Origin: Imhoffiella purpurea
Lineage (GTDB): Bacteria; Pseudomonadota; Gammaproteobacteria; Chromatiales; Chromatiaceae
Direction: 5' to 3'
DNA length: 64,000 nucleotides
Assembly (NCBI RefSeq): GCF_000585215.1
Contig: NZ_AONC01000023.1
Coordinates: 1 to 64,000 of the forward strand
The notes beneath the pieces were generated by a model that searched no databases, was not told the origin of the DNA, and was given only the letters and a program-made list of their open reading frames with translations. The translations under genes were made by a program, and so were the position numbers. The number at the start of each line of letters is the position of its first letter. The first letter of the stretch is position 1. Below, in pieces: positions 9,948 to 18,834 of this stretch.

Positions 9948-11770
9948 GATGGCATCTCCGCGAGACGGGCGGGGGAGGGGGCGTGCGCGCTCGGCGGCGT
10001 GTCCGGGTGCAGCATCCAGGCCTGTGCCTGCTCGTAGCCGTGCCAGAGCCGGGCGTAGAGGCCGCCGTGCGCGATCAGATCGTCGTGACGGCCCAGCTCG
10101 GCCAGGCGTCCGCGATCCAGGACCAGGATCTGGTCGGCGTCGCGGATGGTCGAGAGACGGTGGGCCACCAGGATCACGGTCTTGCCCCGCATCAGCTGCG
10201 ACAGGGCCGCGACCAGGGCCAGCTCGTTCTCCGGATCGGCGAAGGCCGTGGCCTCGTCCAGGACCAGGATCGGGCGGTCCTGGAGGATGGCGCGGGCGAT
10301 GGTGATGCGCTGGCGCTGGCCGCCGGAGAGGAAGATGCCGCGCTCGCCGGCGCGGGTCTCGTAGCCCTGCGGCAGTGCCTCGATGAAGGCGTGGGCCTGA
10401 GCCGCGCGGGCGGCCGCCTCGACCGCCTCCTGGCTGGCGTCCGGCACACCGAGACGGATGTTCTCGGCGATCGAGCCGGCGAAGAGGAAGGTGTCCTGGA
10501 ACACGAAGGAGACCTGGCCCATGAGATCCTCGGCGCGCATCTCGCGCACGTCGACGCCGCCGACCAGCACGCGCCCGGCCGTGACGTCCCAGAAGCGCGG
10601 GATGAGCCGCGCGACCGTGGTCTTGCCGGCCCCCGACGGACCCACGAGCGCCGTCACCGTGCCCGGCGCGGCAGTGAAACTCAGGTCGGCGACGGCCTCT
10701 TCCCCGTCCGCGTCGTAGCGGAATCCGACCCCCTCGAACACGAGGCTCGCGTCCTGTGGGCGCCGCGCCCCCTCGGGTGCGACCTGCGGCAGTTCGGGTG
10801 TGTTCATGACCTCGTCGATGCGGTCGATGCTGAGCTTGGCCTTGTCGATCAGGTGATAGAGGCTCATCAGGGGCATCATGGCCTCGGCCATGCCGGTGCC
10901 GATCAGCAGCACGGCGAGCCAGGTCGAGAAGTCCAGCGATTCGCGCCAGCCGAGCCAGGCCCCGAACCAGAGGAGGATGGCGAGCGTCGGCATGGGGTTG
11001 AGCACCGCCATGCCGAGCCGGGCCGAGAGACCGGCCTCGCGGTACCAATGGGTTAGGAATCCGAGATAGGCATCGAGGGCGTGCTGGAAGCGGCCGAAGG
11101 TGTCGGTGCCCGAATCGAAGGTGCGCACCACCGGCATCGCCTGGACGAACTCGACGACGGCGGCGCTGACGCGCTCGCGCGCAGCATGGTAGCGGCGGAC
11201 CAGTTCGGCGCGGTCGCGCATCGCCAGACTCATGGCGACGAAGCCGAGCGCCAGGACCGCGACGGCCGCGAGGGCGAGACGCCAGTCGAGCCAGAGCAGG
11301 GCGATCAGGGTGATCGCCGGGCCCGCATAGGCCCGTGCATAGAGCGGCGTGCTGTCGGCGACGAAGACGTGCAGCTCCTTGACGTCGTCCTGGATGACCT
11401 TGGCGAGCGCCCCGGCGCCGATGCGCTGGATCTCGCCAAGCGAGACCCGTGCCAGGTGCTCCGAAAGCCGGGTGCGCAGGATCTGCTCCAGCCGGAAGGC
11501 GGCGTAGTGCGACTGGTCGAAGGAATTGATGCGCAGCAGATAGGCGAGCACCGTACAGACGAGGACGCCGAACATCGGCGTCCAGGGCCAGTCTCCTGGG
11601 GCCTCGATCAACCGATGGATCACCCAGGCGAGCATGGCGAGCGCCACCAGGCTCAGAAAGGTTCCCAGTCCCGCCAGCGCCATGGCGAAGCGGATCTGGC
11701 CCCGAACGGGCTGCATGACGGCCCAGGGGCTCTTGTCGTCGGGCTCGGATTTCTCTCGATCGGTATGCAT
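9944..11770 (-). CDS. ABC transporter, fused membrane and ATPase domains (YbtP/IrtA-like)
   Basis: A 608-residue partner of the next gene, with six membrane helices, Walker A GPSGAGKTT (about residue 375), signature LSGGQRQR and Walker B followed by DEATAFADPENE. This last motif is characteristic of the siderophore-importing YbtP/IrtA branch, as against the LDTESE form in the partner. The ATG at 11770 has GGGAG 5 nt upstream; a TTG four codons earlier is less likely. It is the first gene of the leftward unit. Its promoter region (11771-12072) holds a Fur-box-like site and a candidate AraC operator. Confidence 0.86.
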   Translation of the reverse strand: MHTDREKSEPDDKSPWAVMQPVRGQIRFAMALAGLGTFLSLVALAMLAWVIHRLIEAPGDWPWTPMFGVLVCTVLAYLLRINSFDQSHYAAFRLEQILRTRLSEHLARVSLGEIQRIGAGALAKVIQDDVKELHVFVADSTPLYARAYAGPAITLIALLWLDWRLALAAVAVLALGFVAMSLAMRDRAELVRRYHAARERVSAAVVEFVQAMPVVRTFDSGTDTFGRFQHALDAYLGFLTHWYREAGLSARLGMAVLNPMPTLAILLWFGAWLGWRESLDFSTWLAVLLIGTGMAEAMMPLMSLYHLIDKAKLSIDRIDEVMNTPELPQVAPEGARRPQDASLVFEGVGFRYDADGEEAVADLSFTAAPGTVTALVGPSGAGKTTVARLIPRFWDVTAGRVLVGGVDVREMRAEDLMGQVSFVFQDTFLFAGSIAENIRLGVPDASQEAVEAAARAAQAHAFIEALPQGYETRAGERGIFLSGGQRQRITIARAILQDRPILVLDEATAFADPENELALVAALSQLMRGKTVILVAHRLSTIRDADQILVLDRGRLAELGRHDDLIAHGGLYARLWHGYEQAQAWMLHPDTPPSAHAPSPARLAEMPS

Positions 11771-11794
11771 CGGGGCTCCCAAAAAAATAGCGAT

Positions 11795-11809
11795 TGAGAA
11801 TTATTCCCG
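11795..11809. promoter_or_regulatory. Fur-box-like site before the leftward ABC operon
   Basis: TGAGAATTATTCCCG matches the 7-1-7 Fur consensus TGATAATNATTATCA at 10 of 14 defined positions. It lies 25 bp upstream of the ABC gene start in an otherwise GC-rich divergent promoter region, where a repressor would overlap the promoter. Confidence 0.5.
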
Positions 11810-11831
11810 TATACGCACCGAAAGGATGAGC

Positions 11832-11864
11832 CGGAACGGGAATCCTTCTATCTGGATCGGGAAT
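11832..11864. promoter_or_regulatory. Candidate AraC-type operator: direct repeats 21 bp apart
   Basis: CGGAACGGGAAT at 11832 and GGATCGGGAAT at 11854 are direct repeats exactly 21 bp (two helical turns) apart. The same pair, with the same spacing, recurs at 22997-23028. Both copies lie 31-32 bp from an ATTATTC core within a Fur-box-like site. This layout fits an AraC-family activator of the PchR/YbtA type. Confidence 0.6.
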
Positions 11865-11928
11865 TTTCCGACTCGGTCGTTTGCCGCGGCCGACAGGACT
11901 GGGGCATGCTCTCGGTCGGTCACGGATA

Positions 11929-11943
11929 TGAGAATGATTCTTC
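11929..11943. promoter_or_regulatory. Fur-box-like site before the rightward receptor gene
   Basis: TGAGAATGATTCTTC matches TGATAATNATTATCA at 10 of 14 defined positions, and sits in an AT-rich patch about 130 bp upstream of the receptor start at 12073. It would give this unit iron control separate from the leftward unit. Confidence 0.5.
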
Positions 11944-12072
11944 TTATTTTTGTTTTCTCGGTGAGGCTCGCGCAGCTGGTGCGCCGCCGCCTCATCCTCG
12001 AACCCTTGTCGGAATCGGTGCGTGGCGCGGTGCAGGAATCGCGCGGGCCATGCCCTCGTTCAGGAGTGATGC

Positions 12073-14205
12073 ATGTCCAATTCTCGTGTCCATCTCGCGC
12101 AAACCGTCCTGTTCGGATGGGGCCTGGTCCTGGCCGGGGGGCTGCCGAAACCGGCGACGGCACAGGAGACCGGCCTCGAAGACGGGGTCTCGCTGCCGAC
12201 CCTGATCGTGACGGCCGAGAAGCGCGAGCAGTCGCTTCAGGACGTCCCCCTGAGCGTGTCGGCGATCGACGACCTGGAGCAGGAGGACGCCGGCGTCGAG
12301 AACGTCGACGACATGGCCTCGCGCGTGCCGAGCCTCTACATCTCCAATGCCGCGACCGCCTCCAGCTTCATGTCGCTGCGCGGCATCGTCAGTCAGCAGA
12401 CTCCGGGGGCGCCGGCGGGGATCGGCGTCTATGTGGACGGCGTGATCCGCATGGATCCGCTGAGCGCGCTCATGACCAACGTCGATCTGCTCGACGTCGA
12501 GCGCGTCGAGGTGCTGCGCGGTCCGCAGGGGACGCTCTGGGGGCGCAATACCGAGGCGGGCGCCATCAACATCGTCACCCGCCGGCCCGACAACGAGGCG
12601 CGCGCCAAGGCGCGGGTAACGGTGGGCGACGAGGGGTATCGCGTCGGCGAGATCAGCGCCAACATGCCTCTGATCGACCAGGAGATGTTTCTGAGTCTCG
12701 CGGGCGTTCGGACCCTGCGCGACGGCTTTTCCACCAACACCGTGTCGGGCAAGGACGTGGACGACATCGATGAAGGCATGTTTCGCGGCAAGCTGCGCTG
12801 GCTGCCGATCTCAGGGTTGGACGTTCAGCTCACGGTGGACAAGGCCGAGGCGCGCGACGGGAGCTACGACTATTCCTACGTGAGCGGCAGCGATCTCTCG
12901 AACGCGACTCCACGCAAGATCACCTCCGACCGGGACGACCAGCGCGAACATCACGACTCCTACGGTTTCTCCCTCGATCTGAGTTACGACATGGATGTCG
13001 CTCGGATCACCTCGATCACCGCCTACCGCAAGAACAAGACCGAGAATTTCGGCGATACCGATTTCAGCGCCTACGATCTCACCGGCGCATTCTCCGAGTT
13101 CGAGCAGGAGCAATGGACCCAGGAGCTGCGTCTGGCGTCCAAGGAGGGCGACGGACGCCTCGACTGGCTGGTCGGCGTCTTCCTGTTCGATACCAGGCAC
13201 GACGATCGGCTGGACAGCACGACCGGCACCGATGCACCTCTGCTCGGCATGCCGGAGGGCTATCCGCTCTCTGTCGGCAGCAACTCGCTGCAGGAGGAGG
13301 GGCAGGCGGTCTTCGGTTCGCTCACCTATGCACTGACCGATCGCTGGAGCCTGACCGGCGGATTGCGCTACGAGCACGAGGAGAAGGACTTCTCCAGCAG
13401 CGGGCTCCTGTACGGCGCACCCGTGCGCTTCGACGAGGATGCCAACTATTCCGAGTTCCTGCCGAAGCTCTCCCTGTCCTACACCTGGTCGCCCGACATC
13501 ATGGCCTATGCCAGCCTGTCGCAGGGCGCGCGCAGCGGCGGCTTCAACAGCCCGCTGGTGAGCGCCACGGGCAACACCTACGACAACGAACTCAGCACCA
13601 GCTACGAATTGGGTCTCAAGTCCACCTGGTGGGACCGCCGTCTGCGTCTGAACGCCGCCGTCTTCCGCATGGACATCGACGACCAGCAGATCGGCCAGAC
13701 GGTCCCGGGCACGGCATTCGTCATCACCACCAACGCCGGCGAATCGCGCAACTACGGCGTCGAACTGGAGATGCAGGCCGCCGTGACCGAGGAGCTGGTG
13801 ATCATCGCCAACGGCGCCTATCTGGACACCGAATTCAAGGACTATGTCGATCCCTCCGCCGGGGCCGACTACAGCGGCAACAGCGCGCCCCTGGCGCCCG
13901 AGTACACCTATCTCCTGGCGGCCCAGTACAACAAGCCGATCGGCGGTCTGCTCCTGGGCGCGCGCATGGAGCTGCAGGGCACCGGGCGCGTCTATTTCGA
14001 CAGCGCCAACAGTCTTTCCCAGGACCCCTACGCCCTGCTCAATCTGCGGCTGGGACTGAGCAGCGACGACTGGTCGGTCGTGCTCTGGGGCAAGAACCTG
14101 ACCGACGAGGACTACGTCCGCTACGCCTCCGCCTACGGCGCGGACGCACTGGCCGTCTACGGGGCGCCCCGCACCTTCGGCGTCACCGCCAGCTACGCCT
14201 TCTAG
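12073..14205 (+). CDS. TonB-dependent outer-membrane receptor
   Basis: A 710-residue receptor with a signal peptide, a TonB box (LPTLIVTAEKRE), a plug domain with VEVLRGPQGTLWGRN (about residues 135-150) and a barrel ending in SYAF. A perfectly spaced AGGAG precedes the ATG. It is the first gene of a rightward unit followed by an MMPL pump, barrel and LolA-like protein. This mirrors the leftward unit, where a receptor also precedes the same three gene families. Expected to take up a ferric chelate or other bulky ligand using TonB energy. Confidence 0.9.
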   Translation: MSNSRVHLAQTVLFGWGLVLAGGLPKPATAQETGLEDGVSLPTLIVTAEKREQSLQDVPLSVSAIDDLEQEDAGVENVDDMASRVPSLYISNAATASSFMSLRGIVSQQTPGAPAGIGVYVDGVIRMDPLSALMTNVDLLDVERVEVLRGPQGTLWGRNTEAGAINIVTRRPDNEARAKARVTVGDEGYRVGEISANMPLIDQEMFLSLAGVRTLRDGFSTNTVSGKDVDDIDEGMFRGKLRWLPISGLDVQLTVDKAEARDGSYDYSYVSGSDLSNATPRKITSDRDDQREHHDSYGFSLDLSYDMDVARITSITAYRKNKTENFGDTDFSAYDLTGAFSEFEQEQWTQELRLASKEGDGRLDWLVGVFLFDTRHDDRLDSTTGTDAPLLGMPEGYPLSVGSNSLQEEGQAVFGSLTYALTDRWSLTGGLRYEHEEKDFSSSGLLYGAPVRFDEDANYSEFLPKLSLSYTWSPDIMAYASLSQGARSGGFNSPLVSATGNTYDNELSTSYELGLKSTWWDRRLRLNAAVFRMDIDDQQIGQTVPGTAFVITTNAGESRNYGVELEMQAAVTEELVIIANGAYLDTEFKDYVDPSAGADYSGNSAPLAPEYTYLLAAQYNKPIGGLLLGARMELQGTGRVYFDSANSLSQDPYALLNLRLGLSSDDWSVVLWGKNLTDEDYVRYASAYGADALAVYGAPRTFGVTASYAF

Positions 14206-14265
14206 CTCGGGCTCCGGGCGCAGCCAGCACGAAGGCGGCGCCTCGACATCGAACACGAATCGCGG

Positions 14266-14291
14266 TCGGCGACCGCCATCTCGGTCGCCGA
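14266..14291. other. Perfect 10-bp stem-loop between receptor and MMPL genes
   Basis: TCGGCGACCG, a 6-nt loop, then CGGTCGCCGA: a perfect inverted repeat in the 126-bp gap. The following bases are only weakly T-rich, so it may attenuate rather than fully stop transcription into the MMPL gene. Confidence 0.45.
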
Positions 14292-14331
14292 GACCTTGCT
14301 TGGGGGCTATTCGTCTGGATGAGAACACGAT

Positions 14332-16710
14332 ATGACTGAAGCGAAGGCGGGATTGGCCGCTCTATTGGTCCGTTATCGCTGGTGGGCGCTGGTGTTCCTG
14401 ATGCTGCTGACGCTCTTCTTCGCCAGCCAGTGGAGCCACCTCTACACCGAGCACGAGGACCGGGCGCTGATGCCCGGAGATCGCGCCCAGCAGACCCTGG
14501 ACGACTTCTGGAAGACCTTCGGCAACGACGATTTCATCTACATCCTGGTCGATACCGAGGGCGTGCTGGATCCTGCGGTGCTCGAGCGTCTCGAGACCCT
14601 GGCGGTCCGGCTGCGCTCGGACGTCCCCTATCTGCGCCGACTCACCTGGCTGGGCAATGCCGAGCAGGTGATCGGGGTTCCCGACGGCATCGAGGTCCGT
14701 CCCCTCATGGAGCGGATTCCCGAGCAGGGTCCCCGGATGGAGGCCCTGCGCGAACGCATCGCCGGGGATCCCCAGCTGCTCGACAACCTGATCTCGCGCG
14801 ACGGGCGTACCGCCGCCCTGCTGCTGGAGCTGGATGACTATCCCGAGGACACGCCCGATCACGCCGCCGATCCGCGCGGGGCGGTCGCCGAGGCCGTGCC
14901 GCGCATCCTGGCGGATTTCCCGGATCTGACGACCTATGCCGTGGGCGGGCCCATCATCAACGCCACCTACAGCAAGATCGCCGCACAGGAGAGCGCCTCG
15001 CTCGGCCTCTTCACACTGGGGCTCATGGTCGTGCTGCTGGCACTCACCACGCGCAGCCTCTCCGGGGTGCTGATCCCATTCACCGTGATCCTGGTCAGCC
15101 TGGTCTGGACCTTCGGCATCATCGGGATGCTGGGCGGCGGTCTGTCCGAGCTGGCGATCATGCTGCCGATCCTGCTGATCTGCGTCGGCATCGGCGACAG
15201 CATGCATTTCGTCGCCGAGCAGCAGCGCCGCTTCCGGCTCCAGGGCGCCGGCGGGCGCGAGGCGCTGCATGCGAGCATCCTGGAGACCTTGCGGCGGGTT
15301 CGGATGCCGATCCTGCTGACCAGCCTCACCACGGCCGTCGGTTTCCTGGCCTTTCTGACCATCGCCATCGTCCCGATCCGCGAGATCGGTCTGCAGGCGG
15401 CCCTCGGGGTGGTGGTCGCCCTGATCCTGTCGGTGACGCTCACCCCCATCCTGGCGTCCTTCTCGCGGTCCCGGCGCACGGGACGCGCGGTGTCGCGGAC
15501 GGACGGGGGCCGCGATCGCATCGACGGCTTCCATCGCCTGCTGGCGGCGGCCGGCGACCTCGCCGTCGCGCATCCGCGCCGCGTCCTGGCCGCCTTCCTG
15601 GCCGTGAGCGCCCTGAGTCTGGCGGGCTACGCCCAGGTCGAGACCGAGACCAACTCGGTCAAGGACTTCGCCTCCGATCACCCCTTGCGCCAGGCCTACG
15701 ACTACGTCGACCGCCAGATGGGCGGATCCATGGCGCTGGAGGTGGTGCTGGACTCGGGCCGCTCCGACGGCATCAAGGATCCGGCGTTCCTGCGCCAGAT
15801 GGAGGCCTTGCAGACCTATATCGACGACCATCCCCTGACCCGGTGCACCGATTCCATCCTCGATGCCGTCAAGCGCACCCGCCAGGCGCTGAACGGCGGC
15901 GATCCGGCCTTCTACCGCCTCCCGGAGACGCGCCGCCAGGTCGCCGAGCTCCTGTTTCTCTACGAGACCGGGGGCGGGGCGCTGCTCGACCGCTTCGTCG
16001 GCTTCGACTACGACCGCGCCCGGCTGCGCGTGCGCACCCAAGGGCTGTCGACCGCGGACGTGCACCGTTTCATCGCCGATGTCGACCGCTTCGTCCAGAC
16101 GGAGCTCTCGTCCGATATCCGGGTGACCTACACGGGCACCATGGCCATGATCGCGTCGCTGGCCGGGCATATCGTGCGCGGCCAGCAATCCAGCTTCCTC
16201 GCCGCCTTCAGCGGTATCGCATTGCTCCTGATCCTGGTGCTGCAGTCGCTGCGTCTGGGGCTGATCGCCATGGTCCCCAATCTCTTTCCGGTCCTGCTGG
16301 CGCTGGGCGTCATGGGACTGGTCGGGATCCATATGCACATGATGCTGATGATCCTGGCGCCGATCGTCATCGCCGTCTCGGTTGACGACACCATCCACTT
16401 CTTCTACCGCTTCCGCCACGAGTTCCTGCGCACCCCGGACTATGCGCAGGCCATCCACCGGACCCTGGTCAGCGTTGGCCGTCCGCTGCTGTTCACCACC
16501 CTGGTGCTGAGCATCGGCTTCAGCGTCCTGAGCGCGTCCTCCATCGACACCCTGAACGACTTCGGTCTGCTCTCCGGCTGCGCCTTCGTCGGCGCACTGA
16601 TCGCGGATCTGCTGCTCGGCCCGGCACTGCTGGTGCTGCTGAAGCCGCTGGGGGAGGAGGGCGGCCGCCGGGAGGCGAGAACGGCGCTTGGCGACGAGGC
16701 CCGCGTCTAG
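14332..16710 (+). CDS. MMPL/RND-family inner-membrane transporter
   Basis: A 792-residue two-halved RND protein with about 12 membrane helices and two periplasmic loops. The first half has ICVGIGDSMHF and the second SVDDTIHFFYRF, the conserved segments also present in the paralogue at the left edge. The C-terminus ends in a short charged tail. The next gene starts directly after the stop (TAG then ATG), so MMPL and barrel are coupled. With the barrel and LolA-like genes it probably forms an envelope transport system for a hydrophobic molecule. Whether it exports a siderophore or trafficks lipid is not shown. Confidence 0.88.
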   Translation: MTEAKAGLAALLVRYRWWALVFLMLLTLFFASQWSHLYTEHEDRALMPGDRAQQTLDDFWKTFGNDDFIYILVDTEGVLDPAVLERLETLAVRLRSDVPYLRRLTWLGNAEQVIGVPDGIEVRPLMERIPEQGPRMEALRERIAGDPQLLDNLISRDGRTAALLLELDDYPEDTPDHAADPRGAVAEAVPRILADFPDLTTYAVGGPIINATYSKIAAQESASLGLFTLGLMVVLLALTTRSLSGVLIPFTVILVSLVWTFGIIGMLGGGLSELAIMLPILLICVGIGDSMHFVAEQQRRFRLQGAGGREALHASILETLRRVRMPILLTSLTTAVGFLAFLTIAIVPIREIGLQAALGVVVALILSVTLTPILASFSRSRRTGRAVSRTDGGRDRIDGFHRLLAAAGDLAVAHPRRVLAAFLAVSALSLAGYAQVETETNSVKDFASDHPLRQAYDYVDRQMGGSMALEVVLDSGRSDGIKDPAFLRQMEALQTYIDDHPLTRCTDSILDAVKRTRQALNGGDPAFYRLPETRRQVAELLFLYETGGGALLDRFVGFDYDRARLRVRTQGLSTADVHRFIADVDRFVQTELSSDIRVTYTGTMAMIASLAGHIVRGQQSSFLAAFSGIALLLILVLQSLRLGLIAMVPNLFPVLLALGVMGLVGIHMHMMLMILAPIVIAVSVDDTIHFFYRFRHEFLRTPDYAQAIHRTLVSVGRPLLFTTLVLSIGFSVLSASSIDTLNDFGLLSGCAFVGALIADLLLGPALLVLLKPLGEEGGRREARTALGDEARV

Positions 16711-17973
16711 ATGCTGAGATCGCCGAGATCGGCCGTGCGTTCGTGCCGTTTGCGGGCCCTCTGCTGCGGACTGATTGCCGTCGTCTCGGTGGCGTCCGCC
16801 GAGACCGGGAGCTGGAGGTCCGACGGTCATGTCGAGAGCCGCTATCAGGGGCTGACCCGCCAGGGCATGGAGACGCTCTCGCTGCGCCAGCGTCTGTGGG
16901 TCAACCTGAATCGGCAGCAGGCATCCTGGGAGCTGTTCGCCAAGGCTGGCGTGGATCTCGACCCCGAGCGTCACGACTTCGACGCGACGGTCGAGCCGCG
17001 CCTGCACGAGCTGTACCTGAACCTGCGCCCGGTGTCCGACCTGCGCCTGAGCGTTGGGCGCAAGCGCATCCTCTGGGGCGTGGCCGACGGGCGCAACACC
17101 ATGGATCTGATCAATCCCTCGGACAACCGCGACCCGCTCGCCACCGGACGCAGCAGTACCCGTCTGGCCAGCGATCTGGTGGCCCTGGAATGGCTCGGTG
17201 TCCAGCAGTCGCTGGAGCTGGTCTGGCTGCCCTGGGCGGCGGTCGACCAGCAGGCCGTCTTCGGCAGTCCCTGGGAGCCCGACGCCGTTCATGCCTTGCG
17301 CGAGGCGGACCGGCTCGGCGCGCTGCGCCTGGAAGAGGCCGACGACCCGGACGACTCCGAGCTGGCCCTGCGCTACAGCCACTACGGCCAGGGGCTCGAC
17401 TGGTATCTGGTCTATTTCGACGGCTATCGCGACGATCCGCTGGTCGAGCGGTTGGGCGAGGGGATGTTGCGCACCGGCTATCGGCGCTATCACGCCTATG
17501 GCGCCCAGGTGGCCCTGGGGGTGGGGGATTCGACCCTGCGTCTCGAGCTGGCGCACAAGCCCGATTATCCGATCACGGGCGGCGACGGACGCATGACTCG
17601 CACCGCCCTGACGCAGCTGGTCGTCGGCTGGGACTACCAGCTCGATGCCACCGCCTACCTGAATCTGCAGCTCTACGTCGACCGTTTCCACGACGTAGAG
17701 GCGGACGACGAGTACGGCGAGGGACAGTACGCGGGCCTGACCCTGGGCCTCAGCGACCGCTATCTCGACGACCAGCTGACCTTGGGCGTGCGCGGCATGG
17801 CCGACGTTGTCAGCGGCGAGAGCATGACCGAGATCTACGCCGAGTACAGCCCGGTCGACGACTGGAGCTTCCAGCTCGGGCATTACTTCATCGACGGGCC
17901 GGCCGACAGTGGGCTGGGCCAATTCGCCGACAACTGGCTGCTGTACGCGCAGCTGACCCACTTTTTCCGCTAG
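16711..17973 (+). CDS. Outer-membrane beta-barrel protein of the MMPL/LolA-like module
   Basis: A 420-residue protein with a signal peptide (about residues 15-30, ending SVASA) and a strand-rich body ending in an aromatic residue pattern (YAQLTHFFR). It shares the WGVADGRNTMDLINPSDNRDP motif region with the barrel at 2523-3983, which is about 65 residues longer owing to its N-terminal linker. It begins immediately after the MMPL stop codon. The likely role is the outer-membrane part of the MMPL system. Confidence 0.76.
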   Translation: MLRSPRSAVRSCRLRALCCGLIAVVSVASAETGSWRSDGHVESRYQGLTRQGMETLSLRQRLWVNLNRQQASWELFAKAGVDLDPERHDFDATVEPRLHELYLNLRPVSDLRLSVGRKRILWGVADGRNTMDLINPSDNRDPLATGRSSTRLASDLVALEWLGVQQSLELVWLPWAAVDQQAVFGSPWEPDAVHALREADRLGALRLEEADDPDDSELALRYSHYGQGLDWYLVYFDGYRDDPLVERLGEGMLRTGYRRYHAYGAQVALGVGDSTLRLELAHKPDYPITGGDGRMTRTALTQLVVGWDYQLDATAYLNLQLYVDRFHDVEADDEYGEGQYAGLTLGLSDRYLDDQLTLGVRGMADVVSGESMTEIYAEYSPVDDWSFQLGHYFIDGPADSGLGQFADNWLLYAQLTHFFR

Positions 17974-18033
17974 CGGCAGACGCGCGCCCCGGATTCCGGG
18001 TCGGTCTGTCCATGCATTACAGGGGAGGAACGG

Positions 18034-18834
18034 ATGAACGAGCGACTGAATCACGTCTTGCGGACCGGATGCGCGGTCCTCGGACTCTTGAGCGCCTCGG
18101 CGCAGGCGGCACCCGAGTACGAGACGCCGCCGGCGGACGGGCGCGAGGTCTCGCGCCGCGTCGAGGCCGTGGATACCAGCCGCGATCGTCGGCAGGTCAT
18201 CACCATCCTGGTCGAGCGCGACGGCAAGACGCTGAAACGGGTGCTGGAGAGCGACTCGAAACGTTACGACGGGGTCCGCAAGGACCTGATGCGCTTCCAG
18301 GCGCCGACCGACGTGCGCGGCGTCAAGTATCTGACCTTCAACTACGAGGATCCGGCCCGGCACGACGACATGTGGGTCTTCATGCCGGCCAACAATCTAC
18401 TGCGCCGGATCAGCGGCAACGGGATGCGCGGCGTCTTCATGCGCAGCGACCTCTACAACGAGGACTTGCGCAAGCGCGAGATCGACGACGACACCCATCG
18501 TCTGCTGCGCACCGAGCCCTGTCACGAGACCCGCTGCTACGTCGTCGAACGGCGTCTGAAGGACGACAGCGAGAGCAACTACGGCCGGCGTCTGGTCTGG
18601 GTGCGGGGCGACATCTGGCTCCCGGTCCGGATCGAGTATTACGACAAGCAGGACCGTCTGCTCAAGGTCGACGCATACAGCGGCTTCGAAGAGATCCAGG
18701 GGATCTGGACGCGCACCCGAATGGACGTGACCTCCATGCGCCGCGATTCGCACACGACCCTGCTGTTCTCCGACATCCGCTTCGACCAGGGGCTGTCCGA
18801 CGACCTCTTCCTGCAGGCCCGTCTGCGCCGCTAA
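18034..18834 (+). CDS. Outer membrane lipoprotein-sorting protein (LolA-like, PF17131 type)
   Basis: A 266-residue periplasmic protein with a signal peptide ending SASAQAA. It has the same blocks as the paralogue at 3995-4777: DDMWVFMPANNLLRRISGNG, FMRSDLYNEDL and IEYYDKQDRLLKV. A GGGGAGGAA ribosome site precedes the ATG. It closes the rightward TBDR-MMPL-barrel-LolA unit, and its last 4 bases overlap the end of the convergent AraC gene. Probably a periplasmic shuttle for the MMPL pump. Confidence 0.82.
   Translation: MNERLNHVLRTGCAVLGLLSASAQAAPEYETPPADGREVSRRVEAVDTSRDRRQVITILVERDGKTLKRVLESDSKRYDGVRKDLMRFQAPTDVRGVKYLTFNYEDPARHDDMWVFMPANNLLRRISGNGMRGVFMRSDLYNEDLRKREIDDDTHRLLRTEPCHETRCYVVERRLKDDSESNYGRRLVWVRGDIWLPVRIEYYDKQDRLLKVDAYSGFEEIQGIWTRTRMDVTSMRRDSHTTLLFSDIRFDQGLSDDLFLQARLRR

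Noticed and set aside
14362..18363. A 1,333-codon open frame on the minus strand opposite the MMPL and barrel genes
   Set aside because: It is a high-G+C antisense shadow: Gln/His/Asp/Arg-rich, low-complexity, no family pattern, while the opposite strand encodes clear MMPL, barrel and LolA-like proteins.
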